In this document: positions 28,129 to 39,300 of the stretch, piece after piece | Position numbering within the stretch: position 1 is the stretch's first letter | Layout of the letters: the number at the start of each line of letters is the position of its first letter | The notes under the pieces: generated by a model | Told to the model about the DNA's origin: nothing | Seen by the model: the letters and a program-made list of their open reading frames with translations, nothing else | The model's database searches: none | Origin: Apis mellifera | Lineage: Eukaryota; Arthropoda; Insecta; Hymenoptera; Apidae | Direction of reading: 5' to 3' | DNA: 64,000 bases | NCBI RefSeq assembly: GCF_003254395.2 | Contig: NC_037640.1 | Span: forward strand, 5,624,289-5,688,288 | Translations under genes and position numbers: made by a program

Positions 28129-30737
28129 TTTCCCTGACACGTTCACTCGATCGTTGTTCTGCATCTTCGTTAGTTTCGTCTTCCATTCTTCTCTTTTCCG
28201 TGTACCGATGAATCGTAAAAGGAATCGTTCTTTTGCTTAATGAATTTTTAGGGGGCCGGCAGTGAAGTTCGCCTCGTAAATTACGCGAACAAGAATCCCG
28301 CTTATCTGACGGTGGATCGAGCGGGAGAGTACAAGGCGGGGACCATGGCGGACGGCGAGGAGGGCGATAAGCGTTGCTAATTTCCGTAAATTCGCCGGCG
28401 ACTCGGCCAGGGCGTTACGTTTTAATTGCGGCAATTAATTAGACCGGGATCGAGGCTCGAGCCTTCGTCCCTGAGGCGGATATTCCGATAACCTTGGAAC
28501 GTTTGCTCTCGATGACCTTCCACTCGATGAAAAGTTGGCAGCTGTCGGAGAACGAGTTGAAAAGCTTTTTTTCTAGTTGCATTCGAAATTGATACAATAT
28601 CGTGACCCTATTTTCAACGGAGTTGTACTTGTTCAAAATTCAATTGGGATGTTAAGGAAGGTAGCTTTTGAATCGATCGTTTGACGCAGAGAAAGAGAGT
28701 CGCTCTGTATCGTTATTTTCCATTGTTTTCCATTGTTCATCCGTTGGCCAAAGAGAATCGGGCTTTGTTCGTACGCTCTTCCGCGATATCTGTGAACGTT
28801 AATCATCGTTATTGATCGGTCGATGACAGAACAAAAGATATTTGGCCTCTTTTCGGCCAAATTATTCCACTGGAAGTCGGTGTTTGCTCGCTTCGAGTTC
28901 GAATAAGAATAGCGTGTGTGTTATTTTCTCGTGCTTTGACGATTGAAATTTTTCGAACGATCGATTACTCTGGTTGGAAAGGGATTGAAAGGGGAGGAGA
29001 GACGCGAAGCAAGATGAAGAGACCGCCACGGGGCGCGACAACTCGTGTTTTACATAAGTAGCGCGGATCTTATCTCTGGTGTTCTGGTACACCATGGACA
29101 CCGCAATCGGGTCACGATGCAGCCCGGGTACCAGATCTTGCGCATCCTCGACAAGTCTGGACCAACCAGAATGTGTTTTTATTTTTGACATTCCGGCTGG
29201 TCGCGCCTTTCGGTTCCTCGTACCCTCTTTTTTCCTTATTTTTATTTTTTCTTTTTACACGACTTGCTCGTCGCCACCTCGCCCGCCACTCGTTTTTCCT
29301 GCTTGTTTCATTACGGTTAACCATTTCTTTTATCTCTTCAATATTTTTTTAACACTTCTTTTTTTAAATTTCGTGCCACTTGTAAGTACCCTTCTTTAAA
29401 TTCTTCTCTTATTTATCTCATTTAACCAATTTATTAATCCCCATTGTTAACCTCTTTTCCTTGTCCAATTCTTCATTCTCAATTTCTATTTACCCGTTTC
29501 TTGGAATTTTTAGAATTTTTATTCTACTCAAGCTCGAAAGAATTCACATCTTTCCTCATTCGTACTTGTTCGTTTCCTAAATCTCGGAGCGCAAGCATTT
29601 TCTCTTCGAACGACATTTTCATTTTGTACTTTCGATCGATCTCTCTCCTAAGGAACGCGAATTCTCCGGGAACCAAGCCACAGCGATTATATCGGCCACG
29701 ACGAAATTCCTAAATTCCTCGCGTTACACAACGAGAACGGCCTCGCAACGGAGGAGAGTTAATGACATTCCAAAAGCGGCCGTTCCAGATAAATCAAGAG
29801 CCGTGTTCCCGAAAGAAAGCCACACGCTAATAAATACGTCGCGTGGACAAAAACGCGGAGCGGGGCGGCCTCTCATGGTGTATACATAACGGCTTGGACA
29901 CATGCCCATGATGTATCGCCATCCGTGGACACGACCAAGGCCCTCGCGCGCGCATAATCCCTCTCGAGACTATGCGCGCGCGCATAGGAACGTGGAAAGC
30001 CGGCTTAATAGAGAGAGGCTCGTGCCCGCGCTCTCCGCTTCCACTCTATCCACTCGCCTTTCCTCGCCAATAATCCTCCTCGATCTCTCGGAAGCTGATC
30101 GCAGCCGGAAGTCGCCTCCAAGCGGAGACCATCCATTTTGTTTTAATTTAAAGGGAGCATAAATCGTTGTTTTTTAATTAACCAAAATTCTTTGCGTCAT
30201 CGATGATCAAAAGCCAGTTCTTAAACTTTTGTTTCTGGAACGGTTTTGAATGGGATTGCAACGCGACTTCCGTTTTGGGAGGCTTACAAGGGTTTTTTCT
30301 CTCCTTTTTGTTCGATTTTTTGATTTGATTGGATGGATATTATTTCGAATCGAAGGATCGATATCTTAGAAAGAAAGATACGTTCACGGGGAAGTTTAAT
30401 CATCGCAACTTGTTCCAAAACTTTCGTACACCCGCGTATTTGCACGTAAATTCTGTCGATCTCCCTCCCCTTTCTCTTCCGTGCAAAAACACGTGGCAAA
30501 GAGATGAATTTCACCGACGATGGAAGGGAAAAAAGAAAAGAAAGGAAAAGAAAACGTAGAAATTTGTTTTCATCGTGGAAGGAAAAGGAATCTGCAGCTG
30601 GAAACTCGCTAATCCGGTTAACCGGAGCTGCCTCCTAGTAAATCACTCGAGTAACACGTAAGGGAACGACGTTGTTTGATCGAGAGACAACCCGTTAGAT
30701 TCCTTGCCGAGATCCCTCCTTGCTGCAACTCCTCTCT

Positions 30738-30755
30738 CCCCCCCCCCCCCCCCCC
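30738..30755 (+). repeat. poly(C) run of 18
   Basis: Eighteen consecutive C bases in a GC-rich island (G-run on the other strand). Confidence 0.95.
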
Positions 30756-31168
30756 GTTCGAGACGTACGGCCGTTTTACGGCCGATCGAGGCCGATAAAA
30801 TCCGCGATTTGAAGAAATGACCGACCGAAATTCCAACCGGTCCCCTCCTTCCTCTCCCCCTACGTGGTGTACGCGCGCGCCACACTCCGTCCTTACTTTC
30901 TATTATCCGCGTTCTTGCCACGGCTGAATGGAGACCGTACAATTAAGTACACTTGACGTTCTACGTGCTACACACACGGCGATCCGTGAAACGTCCAACG
31001 ATCGGGGGCCCCGCTTTGTTGCACGGCGACTACAATTTGTTATTTGTTTATACAACGCCGCACCGGCTCGCCGGTGCGTGGGAGGCGTTAAGGCGAGCCC
31101 GCAAGCAACCACGTGCTGCGAGAAACATGGTGTCGCGCGGACGTCGAGTTTTCGAGGTTCGATTGGAA

Positions 31169-31194
31169 AGAGAGAGAGAGAGAGAGAGAGAGAG
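31169..31194 (+). repeat. (GA)n microsatellite
   Basis: About 13 AG units. Confidence 0.95.
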
Positions 31195-32493
31195 TGATAT
31201 GGTTTCGTAGTTTGATCGAAATTTATTATTATCGTCGAATTTATTCCATTCGATTCAATCTTCGAAGACACGTTTAAAAACGTATCCCTTTTAATTGTAA
31301 AAAAATTTGAATACGAAAATCGAATGGTAGTTTAGATGCAAATTAGGGTAATTTGGTTTCTTCTTTTGGTAAAATGTAGAATCAAGGTTGCAGTATCAGT
31401 TTCTTTCTTTTTTAGAAAGAACATTCGCAGTTTGAATAAATTAAGGATTGAATATTTTGCGAAAAGGTTGCGAGTCGATTCTGGAGCACAATTTTTCTCC
31501 TACCCGGCCGCGTATATACTCGCCGCGACACCTCTCGTTCTTCTTCGCGCGCCTGTTGATTAAGCGGTATAAGAGGTTGTTGTAACGAACCTTTACCGTT
31601 AGCAGCCTCTTTTATCGCGAGGGCAGGCTAATGAACCGCTTTGCAACGCGAAAAATATCTACATTTAACAAATTTCCCTTCCCTCGGGGGCCCCGGTTGC
31701 CGGCGAATAAACGACGACGGGGCCGGGATAATTTAAGGCGTAACCCTCGCGATGTTTCTCCGGCCTTAAAACGGCCAGTCGTCCCCTCCGCCTCCTCCCG
31801 TCTGCCTCGCAGATTTTTATTTCCCTTCCTCCAATCGCGTTTTTTATGCGATTGTTGCGTGCCTCTCGATTTGCTACGACGTAAAGTAAGAAATGAGCGA
31901 AACGACGAGGTGGCTACCCCTCGTCCCCGAAACGAATTATTCGCGTAAGCCGATTATTGAATTACAGGCAATTATAAATTTTTTTACCGTGTACCACCGA
32001 AAAAAATGTCTCCTTTTTATCGAGCGACAGAAATTTTCGAAATATTCTTTCTTAGGCAATTTTCAACAGCGTCCGATGTTTTATGCAAATTTCAACGTAA
32101 TTACGGAGACAGAGATCTTTTAAAAAATCGTAATGAATAATTCATATTTACCGTATCACGTGCATATACACTTTGTAGTATTTATTCGTTTATTTATAGA
32201 TCCACGGTTCAATCATCATTCTCTCCAGAATGAGTTTCTAAATCCATACGTTGGTTAAGATTTTTCTTATCAACGCGCGTACAATTTAATTTACCAATAA
32301 TCCGTAATTTTATCGATCATCTTTCAGAGATTTTGTACGAGTCGAAGTTATGTTAAAACGTAAGAGAGAGAATGATCATAACCGCGGCTCGATCAAGATC
32401 TACTTTTAAAATCTACACTCTTTTTTCTCTTCATGCTCGTATTCCTGGCGACGTGTACTTGCGTTGTGTAAAACGTGTTAATTATTTTCGCAG

Positions 32494-32529
32494 CTGGATG
32501 AGAAAGACACGAGCATGGACACGGAAAAG
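32494..32529 (+). CDS. osp: outspread exon a: 12-codon microexon in PH1
   Basis: This 36-nt exon follows a good acceptor (attattttcgcag) and precedes donor gtgatc. It reads LDEKDTSMDTEK in phase 0 and joins phase 0 to PETVPQ of the next exon. Vertebrate MPRIP has LDEMPTTLPQ at this place, a loop between early strands of the PH domain, so the microexon either supplies or lengthens that loop. Because it is a multiple of three with phase 0 at both ends, it could be skipped without a frameshift. It lies more than 3.6 kb from the next exon. It is supported only by splice signals, frame and the LDE match. Confidence 0.55.
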
Positions 32530-33291
32530 GTGATCGCGATCCGCTTTTTGGGGAGCAACATCGTTGCTCAATTTGCTTGAAAAAGAATGCGGGTGATTAA
32601 TACATTGCCTTTCGAAATATCGTGTTGTACTCGGATTACAAAAAAAAAAAAAAGAAAAAGGCCTCGTTCAAGCCTCGAGAAAGGTGTAATTTTGATCGGT
32701 GTTGCAACTTTGTGCCATCGCCGACATCGATGATACATCAATGTAGGTATCGGGAACGTGAAGTAATGGCGAAACGAATCTCGTGAGAAGCTTAATTGTA
32801 ACTTTCACGAAAATTTTATCTTTCGAATTAATCGTTGAATATAATTGTACCGTGTATCTGAATTTTTTTTTATAATTTCAATAAAACAAGAGGCCAATGT
32901 TACGCGCCGATTGATGGATGGAATTATTTAACAATATCTAATATCGTACATTTCAATTCATCGTCAATCAAAGTATCGTAGAAAGAACGAAGATCATCGA
33001 TAATCCCTCGCATTCTTTTAATTACAAATTATCTAGTTCGAACTGCAAAATGATCGATGAATCGTATCCTCGAATCGACCGAAATTCCGCGCAAATCCTC
33101 TTTCTTATCGAATAGATTATAGAAACCTTAGCTCCAAAGCGTAAAAAAGGGGGGAACAAAAAGGAGGAGAATTATCGAAAGTGCGATATAATGGCACGTA
33201 CCAGTTTGGAAAAACGTAGCACCACCGTCGATGTTTCCAATCGATTACTCGACGTAGTCGCTACCGGTTTCTATCTACGAGCGAGAACGGA

Positions 33292-33351
33292 GAAAAAGAA
33301 GAAGAAGAAGAAGAAGAAGACGAAAGAGAAGAAGAAGAGGGGAGAAAAAAG
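33292..33351 (+). repeat. GAA-rich purine tract
   Basis: An interrupted run of AAG/GAA units of about 60 bp. Confidence 0.9.
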
Positions 33352-34929
33352 AGACGGAGCTTATTGGTCTTAGAAAGTCGAATAAGAAAGATCCGTGAAA
33401 AGAACGCTCGTGAAATCTGCAGAGGCCGGCCGCGATCCGTGTATAATCGGCGGAGGAAACCGGGTAGGAAAAAGGAGCAGCGCGACGGTGAAAATGCCCG
33501 TCTTTTGAAACGTTGAAATCCCGGGGTTCGTGACTGCGGCCAAGTATCATCTCGCACGGTGATTATCGTTTCGAACGTTCGATTGACGTGGCCGGTTTCA
33601 CGTGGTATGGGCCCACGTTTGAAAAAACTGGCCGTCACGCCAGGAAGGAAAGTTGAAAAGGGTTCGAGGGATCGAGGGGGGAGGGGATCCAAGTTCGATC
33701 GAGCGAGCGATTACATCATCGCTGTGAATTCTGATCGATGTACCTGGGAGTTTTGGTTATTTGGACGAGGAAATCGAAGTAGGCAGTCGGAAGGATAGAA
33801 GAAGAGAAATTTCCCTTTGATCTCCTCGTTAATTTGTTAATTTGTATTTGTCTCAAAGAGATAATGGGACGTGGAGAATTTTTAATATATTTTGTAATAA
33901 CTTTTTTATATTACGATATTGTATACATTCGAGGAGGGAAAGTATCTGAGGTGAATTTGCGATATTCGTTTCGATATCGTTTCGATATCGGATCGTGCGA
34001 GGGACTTATTAAGTATGCAGGAGGATAATAAAAGTTTTATTTGAAGAAAAAAAGAATTTATCCCCGCGTGTTCGAGTTTCCAGATGTATAATTAGTCCCA
34101 TGCTTATCAGGAACAACATCCAGTTGGATCGTAACATTGGAAAGAACATCGAATCGCTCGATAACCTAAATAACGCGATTAATGAGACCAATCACACATC
34201 CTTGGCTACCAATCAGTCGTATCAACCGAACAAGATATCCAATAAAGAAAAATTTCTTTACAACCTATAATAACCCGTTGATCGAGTCGAAAAATCCAAA
34301 TTTCCACCACAATTATAGATTTTTCCTGAATTATAAATGATCTTGAATAGCAATTTACGATATAAAAAAAAGAAATCGAGGATAGGAAAAATTCAAGTTA
34401 AACATATTATGATCAGCAGATATAGACTGGAAAAAAAAAAAAGAAAAACTGTTAGAAATCAAAGATTTCTCTTTCGTAAATTTTAATAATATTATTAAAC
34501 TACTGAATAAATTTATATAAAACGTAAATTCTAATTTTATCTCTATCAATTGCAGGAATTTTTAATTATACTTTCCTACACTCAAACATTTTCACGAATT
34601 AAAATCTTCGATATAATCGACGAACGTCTTAAACCAAAATTTCCGTACATGAAAATCGATCAATTCTATACGAATTTTCACTTCTAACAACGCTTCTTTC
34701 TCCCTATGAACAATCGAATTTCGATCGTCGTAAAAATTAACCGATCGACGAAATTACACCATTTTCATCTCTGGCTAGATCGCTTCCCTAGAAGAACAAT
34801 CAAAATATTCCCTCTATCACCAATTATCCTTGCTGTCTCCGCGCAGAAATCGGCTCGGTTTCGTATTTTACGAGGCGAAAATTGCCGGGTTATACACCCG
34901 TGGCGCGTTTTACGATTTCGGCGGAACAG

Positions 34930-34931
<2 letters not shown>

Positions 34932-34976
<45 letters not shown>
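34932..34976 (+). repeat. (GA)22 microsatellite
   Basis: Uninterrupted GA run of 45 bp inside an outspread intron. Confidence 0.95.
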
Positions 34977-34978
<2 letters not shown>

Positions 34979-36201
34979 GCGATTTCCGGCGGTGTTTCGA
35001 AACGTCGAAACGACAAAGTTGCAACTAGGATGGTTTTATTCGTTTCCACCTTCCGTCGCGGTCACGCGGTTTTTACCGTCCTCGGTGTATACGACGCGCT
35101 AAATTATCCCGTTTGCAATAAAACGCGTGGCGGGACGCGAATGACGCCACGGTGAACAAATAAACGTGAAATTACGGTGAAACCTGGCTCTCTGTTGCGC
35201 GGATATCTGTCCTTCTCGATCGTTCGTTCACGATTATAGCGGGGCTCTCGGAGAGACCCCGTCGAAAACGAACGGTAAAAACGGTTGGATGTTTAGCCGG
35301 TTGAATGTTTCCTGGTAGTTTGCCAGATCGATTAAAAGGAGGGGATCGTTGTTTGATTCGATGTTTTGCGTGTAAGGGGAAAACCGGTCGACCGGGCTGT
35401 GGAGGATGCGGCTTATTATAATATTTACCCGCTTTGTTGCTTATAATATTTGCCGTTTCGATACATTCTTCGTCCGCGTCGATCATCTTTCGTCCCTTTA
35501 AAACGTTTTCAATATCGTGTTGTATCTAATTTAACTTCCGCCGCCGCCATTTAACGTGCCTGATAACTTGGCTTAACCGTTAACCGTAACAGTTATTTTT
35601 TTTTACACTCAATTGTATTTTCGAGATTATCGAAGCAACGATGATGGTAAAATTTACAAATTATATCTATAGGTAAAAATGAATTGTTGAATTAATTAAA
35701 TTAAATCAAAAGTATAAATCCCTTTGAACGTGGCTAACCTAACCTTCGAACGCACGGCTCTCTCAATAGCGAGGAATTGGAGCAATTTATTATTTAAGCA
35801 CTTTATTGAAGCCGTCCATTGAAACTCTAATTGAGACATCCATTGACATCTCCTCATCGATGTATCGCCACATTTGAATTTACATACGATCAATGACCGA
35901 TCAACGAGGACGTTTTAATTGCTTGGAATATCGATCGAGAACGAAGTCGTTCCGCATAAAGAGTTAAATTGCGACTCAATTGCCTCGGTTGGCGTTTCTG
36001 TGTTTCTAGGTCTTTCTCGAGTATATGTACATTCTCGAATAAAATTCGTCTCGCGTAGCGATCGTCGTTTTAAAGCCAATATATTTCGTTCAATTATATA
36101 CATCGATTATCATTCGATCAAATTGTTAGTTAGAAATAGAAATTACGATACAAAATATAATTCAATCGTTACCAACGAGACGTGTGATATTTTTGTTGCA
36201 G

Positions 36202-36390
36202 CCAGAGACAGTTCCTCAAGCGAGGATCGATATGACCCGTGTGTTAGAGGTTGCTGCTGCCGAGGATATAACCGGACATCCGTACAGCCTGGCGATCACC
36301 TCGCCGGAAGGAGTTACCTTCGTGAAGGGCACGTGCCGCGAGGAAACCAGATGGTGGGCCGATGTGCTTCAAGTCTACTCGAGGAACAAG
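36202..36390 (+). CDS. osp: outspread exon b: C-terminal half of first PH domain
   Basis: The exon lies between acceptor tttttgttgcag and donor gtctgt, 63 codons in phase 0 at both ends. It begins PETVPQARIDMTRVLEV and ends ETRWWADVLQVYSRNK. It covers the later beta strands and the C-terminal helix of a PH domain; the second W of RWWADVL is the near-invariant helix tryptophan. It matches the first PH domain of MPRIP, where the vertebrate protein has LPQGTINM and later GWLEMLMVY. The PH domain probably contributes to membrane or protein binding. The first half of this domain is not visible in the window except possibly the preceding microexon. Confidence 0.92.
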
Positions 36391-39300
36391 GTCTGTAACA
36401 TTAAATTAATTAGAAAAATTTACCTTCTTCTCGTAGCGAAAGCGTTAAAATTAACAGATATTGGTATTAATCTTGTTTCATTCAATCGAACAGAACGATC
36501 GGATGATTCGAGATATTGTAAATTTATTTGTAAAAAATTTTATTAGTATTATTATTAGTTAAATTTGTCGAAATTTAATTTTACAAAACCTCGTTTTTGT
36601 TCCCATTAAAATGTATCACTCTCTCTCTTTCAAAAAGGAATTTATTACCGTTGTCAGCTTAAATTAATTCCGCTAATAGTATCAATTATGGGAAAGAAAT
36701 ACTTTAATCGTCGGTGTCAAGGTACAATTAGAATCAATGAAAGAAATCCTCCTTGCAGATACGTTCCAATTTGCGTACAAGTCCGATCGAAGTGTTAAAA
36801 ACACAAAGAAGAAATTATATTGTTTCGAAGCGACACGATTCTCTACGATCGATCTTACGTTCGAAAATATTTGGAATTAAATCTCGATTCCTTGGAATCG
36901 CAAATTTTCTGGAAAAAGAAAAAGTGAGGGATCCCTGTCACTCGTTGATTACGATATTCGCATAATCATTATTATATCCTTGTGCTGTCACGGTTGTTAC
37001 AGTAATACCAGTCGCGTCGACTTGTCTCACCAGCGGAAATAGCTATTCTCGCGGGAAATGAATCGCGACTACGCGGCCGCCCTCGGATTTTCCAACCTTC
37101 TGCCTACGCGAATTCCACTATTTTCTTTTTTTTTTCTCTCTCTCCATTTTCTCAGATGAGAATTAACGTTCGAATCCTTCGAGGCCGATAAATCTTTGAT
37201 AAAATCAGTTTTGGTTCATTGGAAATTTTTTTTTTATTGGCGAGTTTCATTGACGAGAACGAGTCAATTTTTTCTTTTTTACTATTCAATTGAAATTTAT
37301 TATTATGGATATTACTGGTGCGTGAAGTGTCGTTTTTTCGAATAATTTTAATGGTACGTAATATCTCTTGGATATATCATAAAGAAACGTTAGTGTATTA
37401 AATAAAGAATTCAGTAAATTCTTTTCGATTATCCATATGGAGATATAGGGATCTTTCTATCCTCATCTATATAATTTATGTTTTCGACAACTGTTCCAGC
37501 ATTGTCTGCAGTTTACACTTATTGTAGATTTGTAGTATTTGCGTATAAATTGGCAATTTAAAAGTGAGCGTAAAACGATTTGGTGTTGTCAAGGGTTAAT
37601 CACAAAGCTTTTTCTCATCGTAAACTGCTTTACAAATTAACGCATTGTCTCTAAATCCACGTTGTTTCGTTCCTACACGAATAATCGAATATTCAAATCT
37701 TATCACCGATTTAATGGATGCTCTTCTTTGCTCTGAAAACTGAATCACATGGTGAATTGTTAGATATTCCCTGGATAACTGGCCGTCTAATTGCAGCCCC
37801 ATTCCAGTACCGGTACCCTGTACAACGATACTTTTCCTACCTTCATCCTACTATATCTTAACTCCATGTTTATTCCTACCATTACAAATTCTTATCTATA
37901 AAATCATCTGATAGAACTCCAATACTCCAATTATCCGCTAGAATTTATTACTATGCACCTTCCAATCAACCTGCCGTACCGACAGCAGATGCAACTTCGA
38001 CCGCTATCCTTTTTTTTCGCGCCAAATACAAAAATAAATGTCTCTTTCTTTCTTTCTTTCTTTCTTTCCTAAGAAAACACAGTGATCGTATCACCATGAA
38101 AATTTCTCACGAGACGAGTATGTATGGTGGAACTCCATTTATACGATCCTGTCGGGGGATAAGCAGATGCATGTAACTAAGTTGTTCGTGTAATAGGATC
38201 GGAATTAATTCTCCCTATCAGATATCAGAAACTATTTCAAACAACATCACTGAAACTCTTATGTATAACCATCGCGTATCAAACGTTACAAATTTATCAC
38301 AACGATAATCGTATAATTATCTATACATATAATCGAAATAATCTTCCAAAATAAAATCCCCCAACAACAATTTCTCCTCCCCCTTCCAACGAAACGTCCC
38401 GTTTTCCACGATTCTTCTCGAATTCTCTGTTAAGAATTCCTCGAAACAACTGGCTCCGCTATCTCGAATACGTAATGCTCCATGAACCGCACCTCTAATT
38501 CTCTGGTTATCGCTGTTGAATCGTGGACAGGGCTCGCTAACGCGCGGTTAATCCTCCTCGAGCGCGCCAAGCCGAGCTCAAAAGGGAAGGGAAATAGAGA
38601 TAGGAGAAAAAGGAAGGATGGCTCGACAAAAGTGCGATAATGCTCGATCATTAGCGCGGCCTGTCGCGGCGTCACGCTCGTTACAGCGCGAAATAATGCC
38701 AAGCTGGCAAAACTGCATCGTAGCCGCGCGCCGATTCTCCCGCTTTTCTGCGATTCACTCGATCGTTTCCCTCCACAACCCTCCTCCTTCTCCGGTTTCT
38801 TATCGGTTTACCTGCTTTTTAGAAGAGGAAGGGGGAGGAGAAGCGATTATGCTCGGATGGAAACGGGGCGACAATGCCGCGGATGATCGCGTTTGTTTGT
38901 TAATCCGTGAACCTCCGGGAGGAGGGATGATTCGATTCGAGGGGGAAGAATTCTGAAAAACGGGTTCTGGAAAAGGTTCTGTTGACAGGTATTCACTTGG
39001 CGGATGGAAGATTAGGGATTGGTCGTGGGAAGGGAATCAATTAATTTTAATTGAGCGTGATTCGACGAGCAGTGAATGCTTTGAACACCGCCGATCAGAC
39101 GCGAGGTGATTTTAAGAACAGTTAAGGATGACGTTTAAGTAATTTTTGTAATTTCAAAAATGTTATTTCCGATGCTTCTGCGTTTAATCGAAATATGTTG
39201 TAGGATTAACTTTTTAGAATTCGAAACGATAGTGTTCAATCGCTTTTAAAACAATAAAATATTCTTTAATTTTTTGTGCAGAGGAAAATACAATTTTAAA

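Larger units (their letters stand above)
1..32493. other. upstream non-coding region (probably long 5' intron of outspread)
   Basis: I see no exon here that I can support. No sequence matching the first half of PH1 (GWL, KWQRRWF-type motifs) was found on reading, and the long ORFs are low-complexity or have no coding character. AT-rich stretches (about 4900-9000, 9700-12100, 13700-16900) alternate with GC-richer, CpG-containing islands (about 2250-3060, 19200-19650, 22000-22620, 27650-28400, 29800-31200). The islands may be enhancers or undetected 5' exons. Repeats inside are listed separately. Confidence 0.6.
32530..36201 (+). other. osp: intron between outspread exons a and b
   Basis: It contains a GAA-rich tract (33292-33351), a 45-bp GA microsatellite (34932-34976) and GC-richer stretches around 33400-33750 and 34850-35150. 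No gene is seen. Confidence 0.75.

Noticed and set aside
27842..28211. Open frames of 88-114 codons on both strands
   Set aside because: They are produced by the GAA and CGTT microsatellites (poly-Leu/Phe/Arg and RTNE repeats).
30903..31271. 122-codon minus-strand open frame
   Set aside because: Contains Ser-Leu repeats from the GA tract and no family signature.
33261..33692. 143-codon minus-strand open frame
   Set aside because: Poly-Ser/Leu from a GAA tract plus a GC-rich flank, with no recognisable protein.
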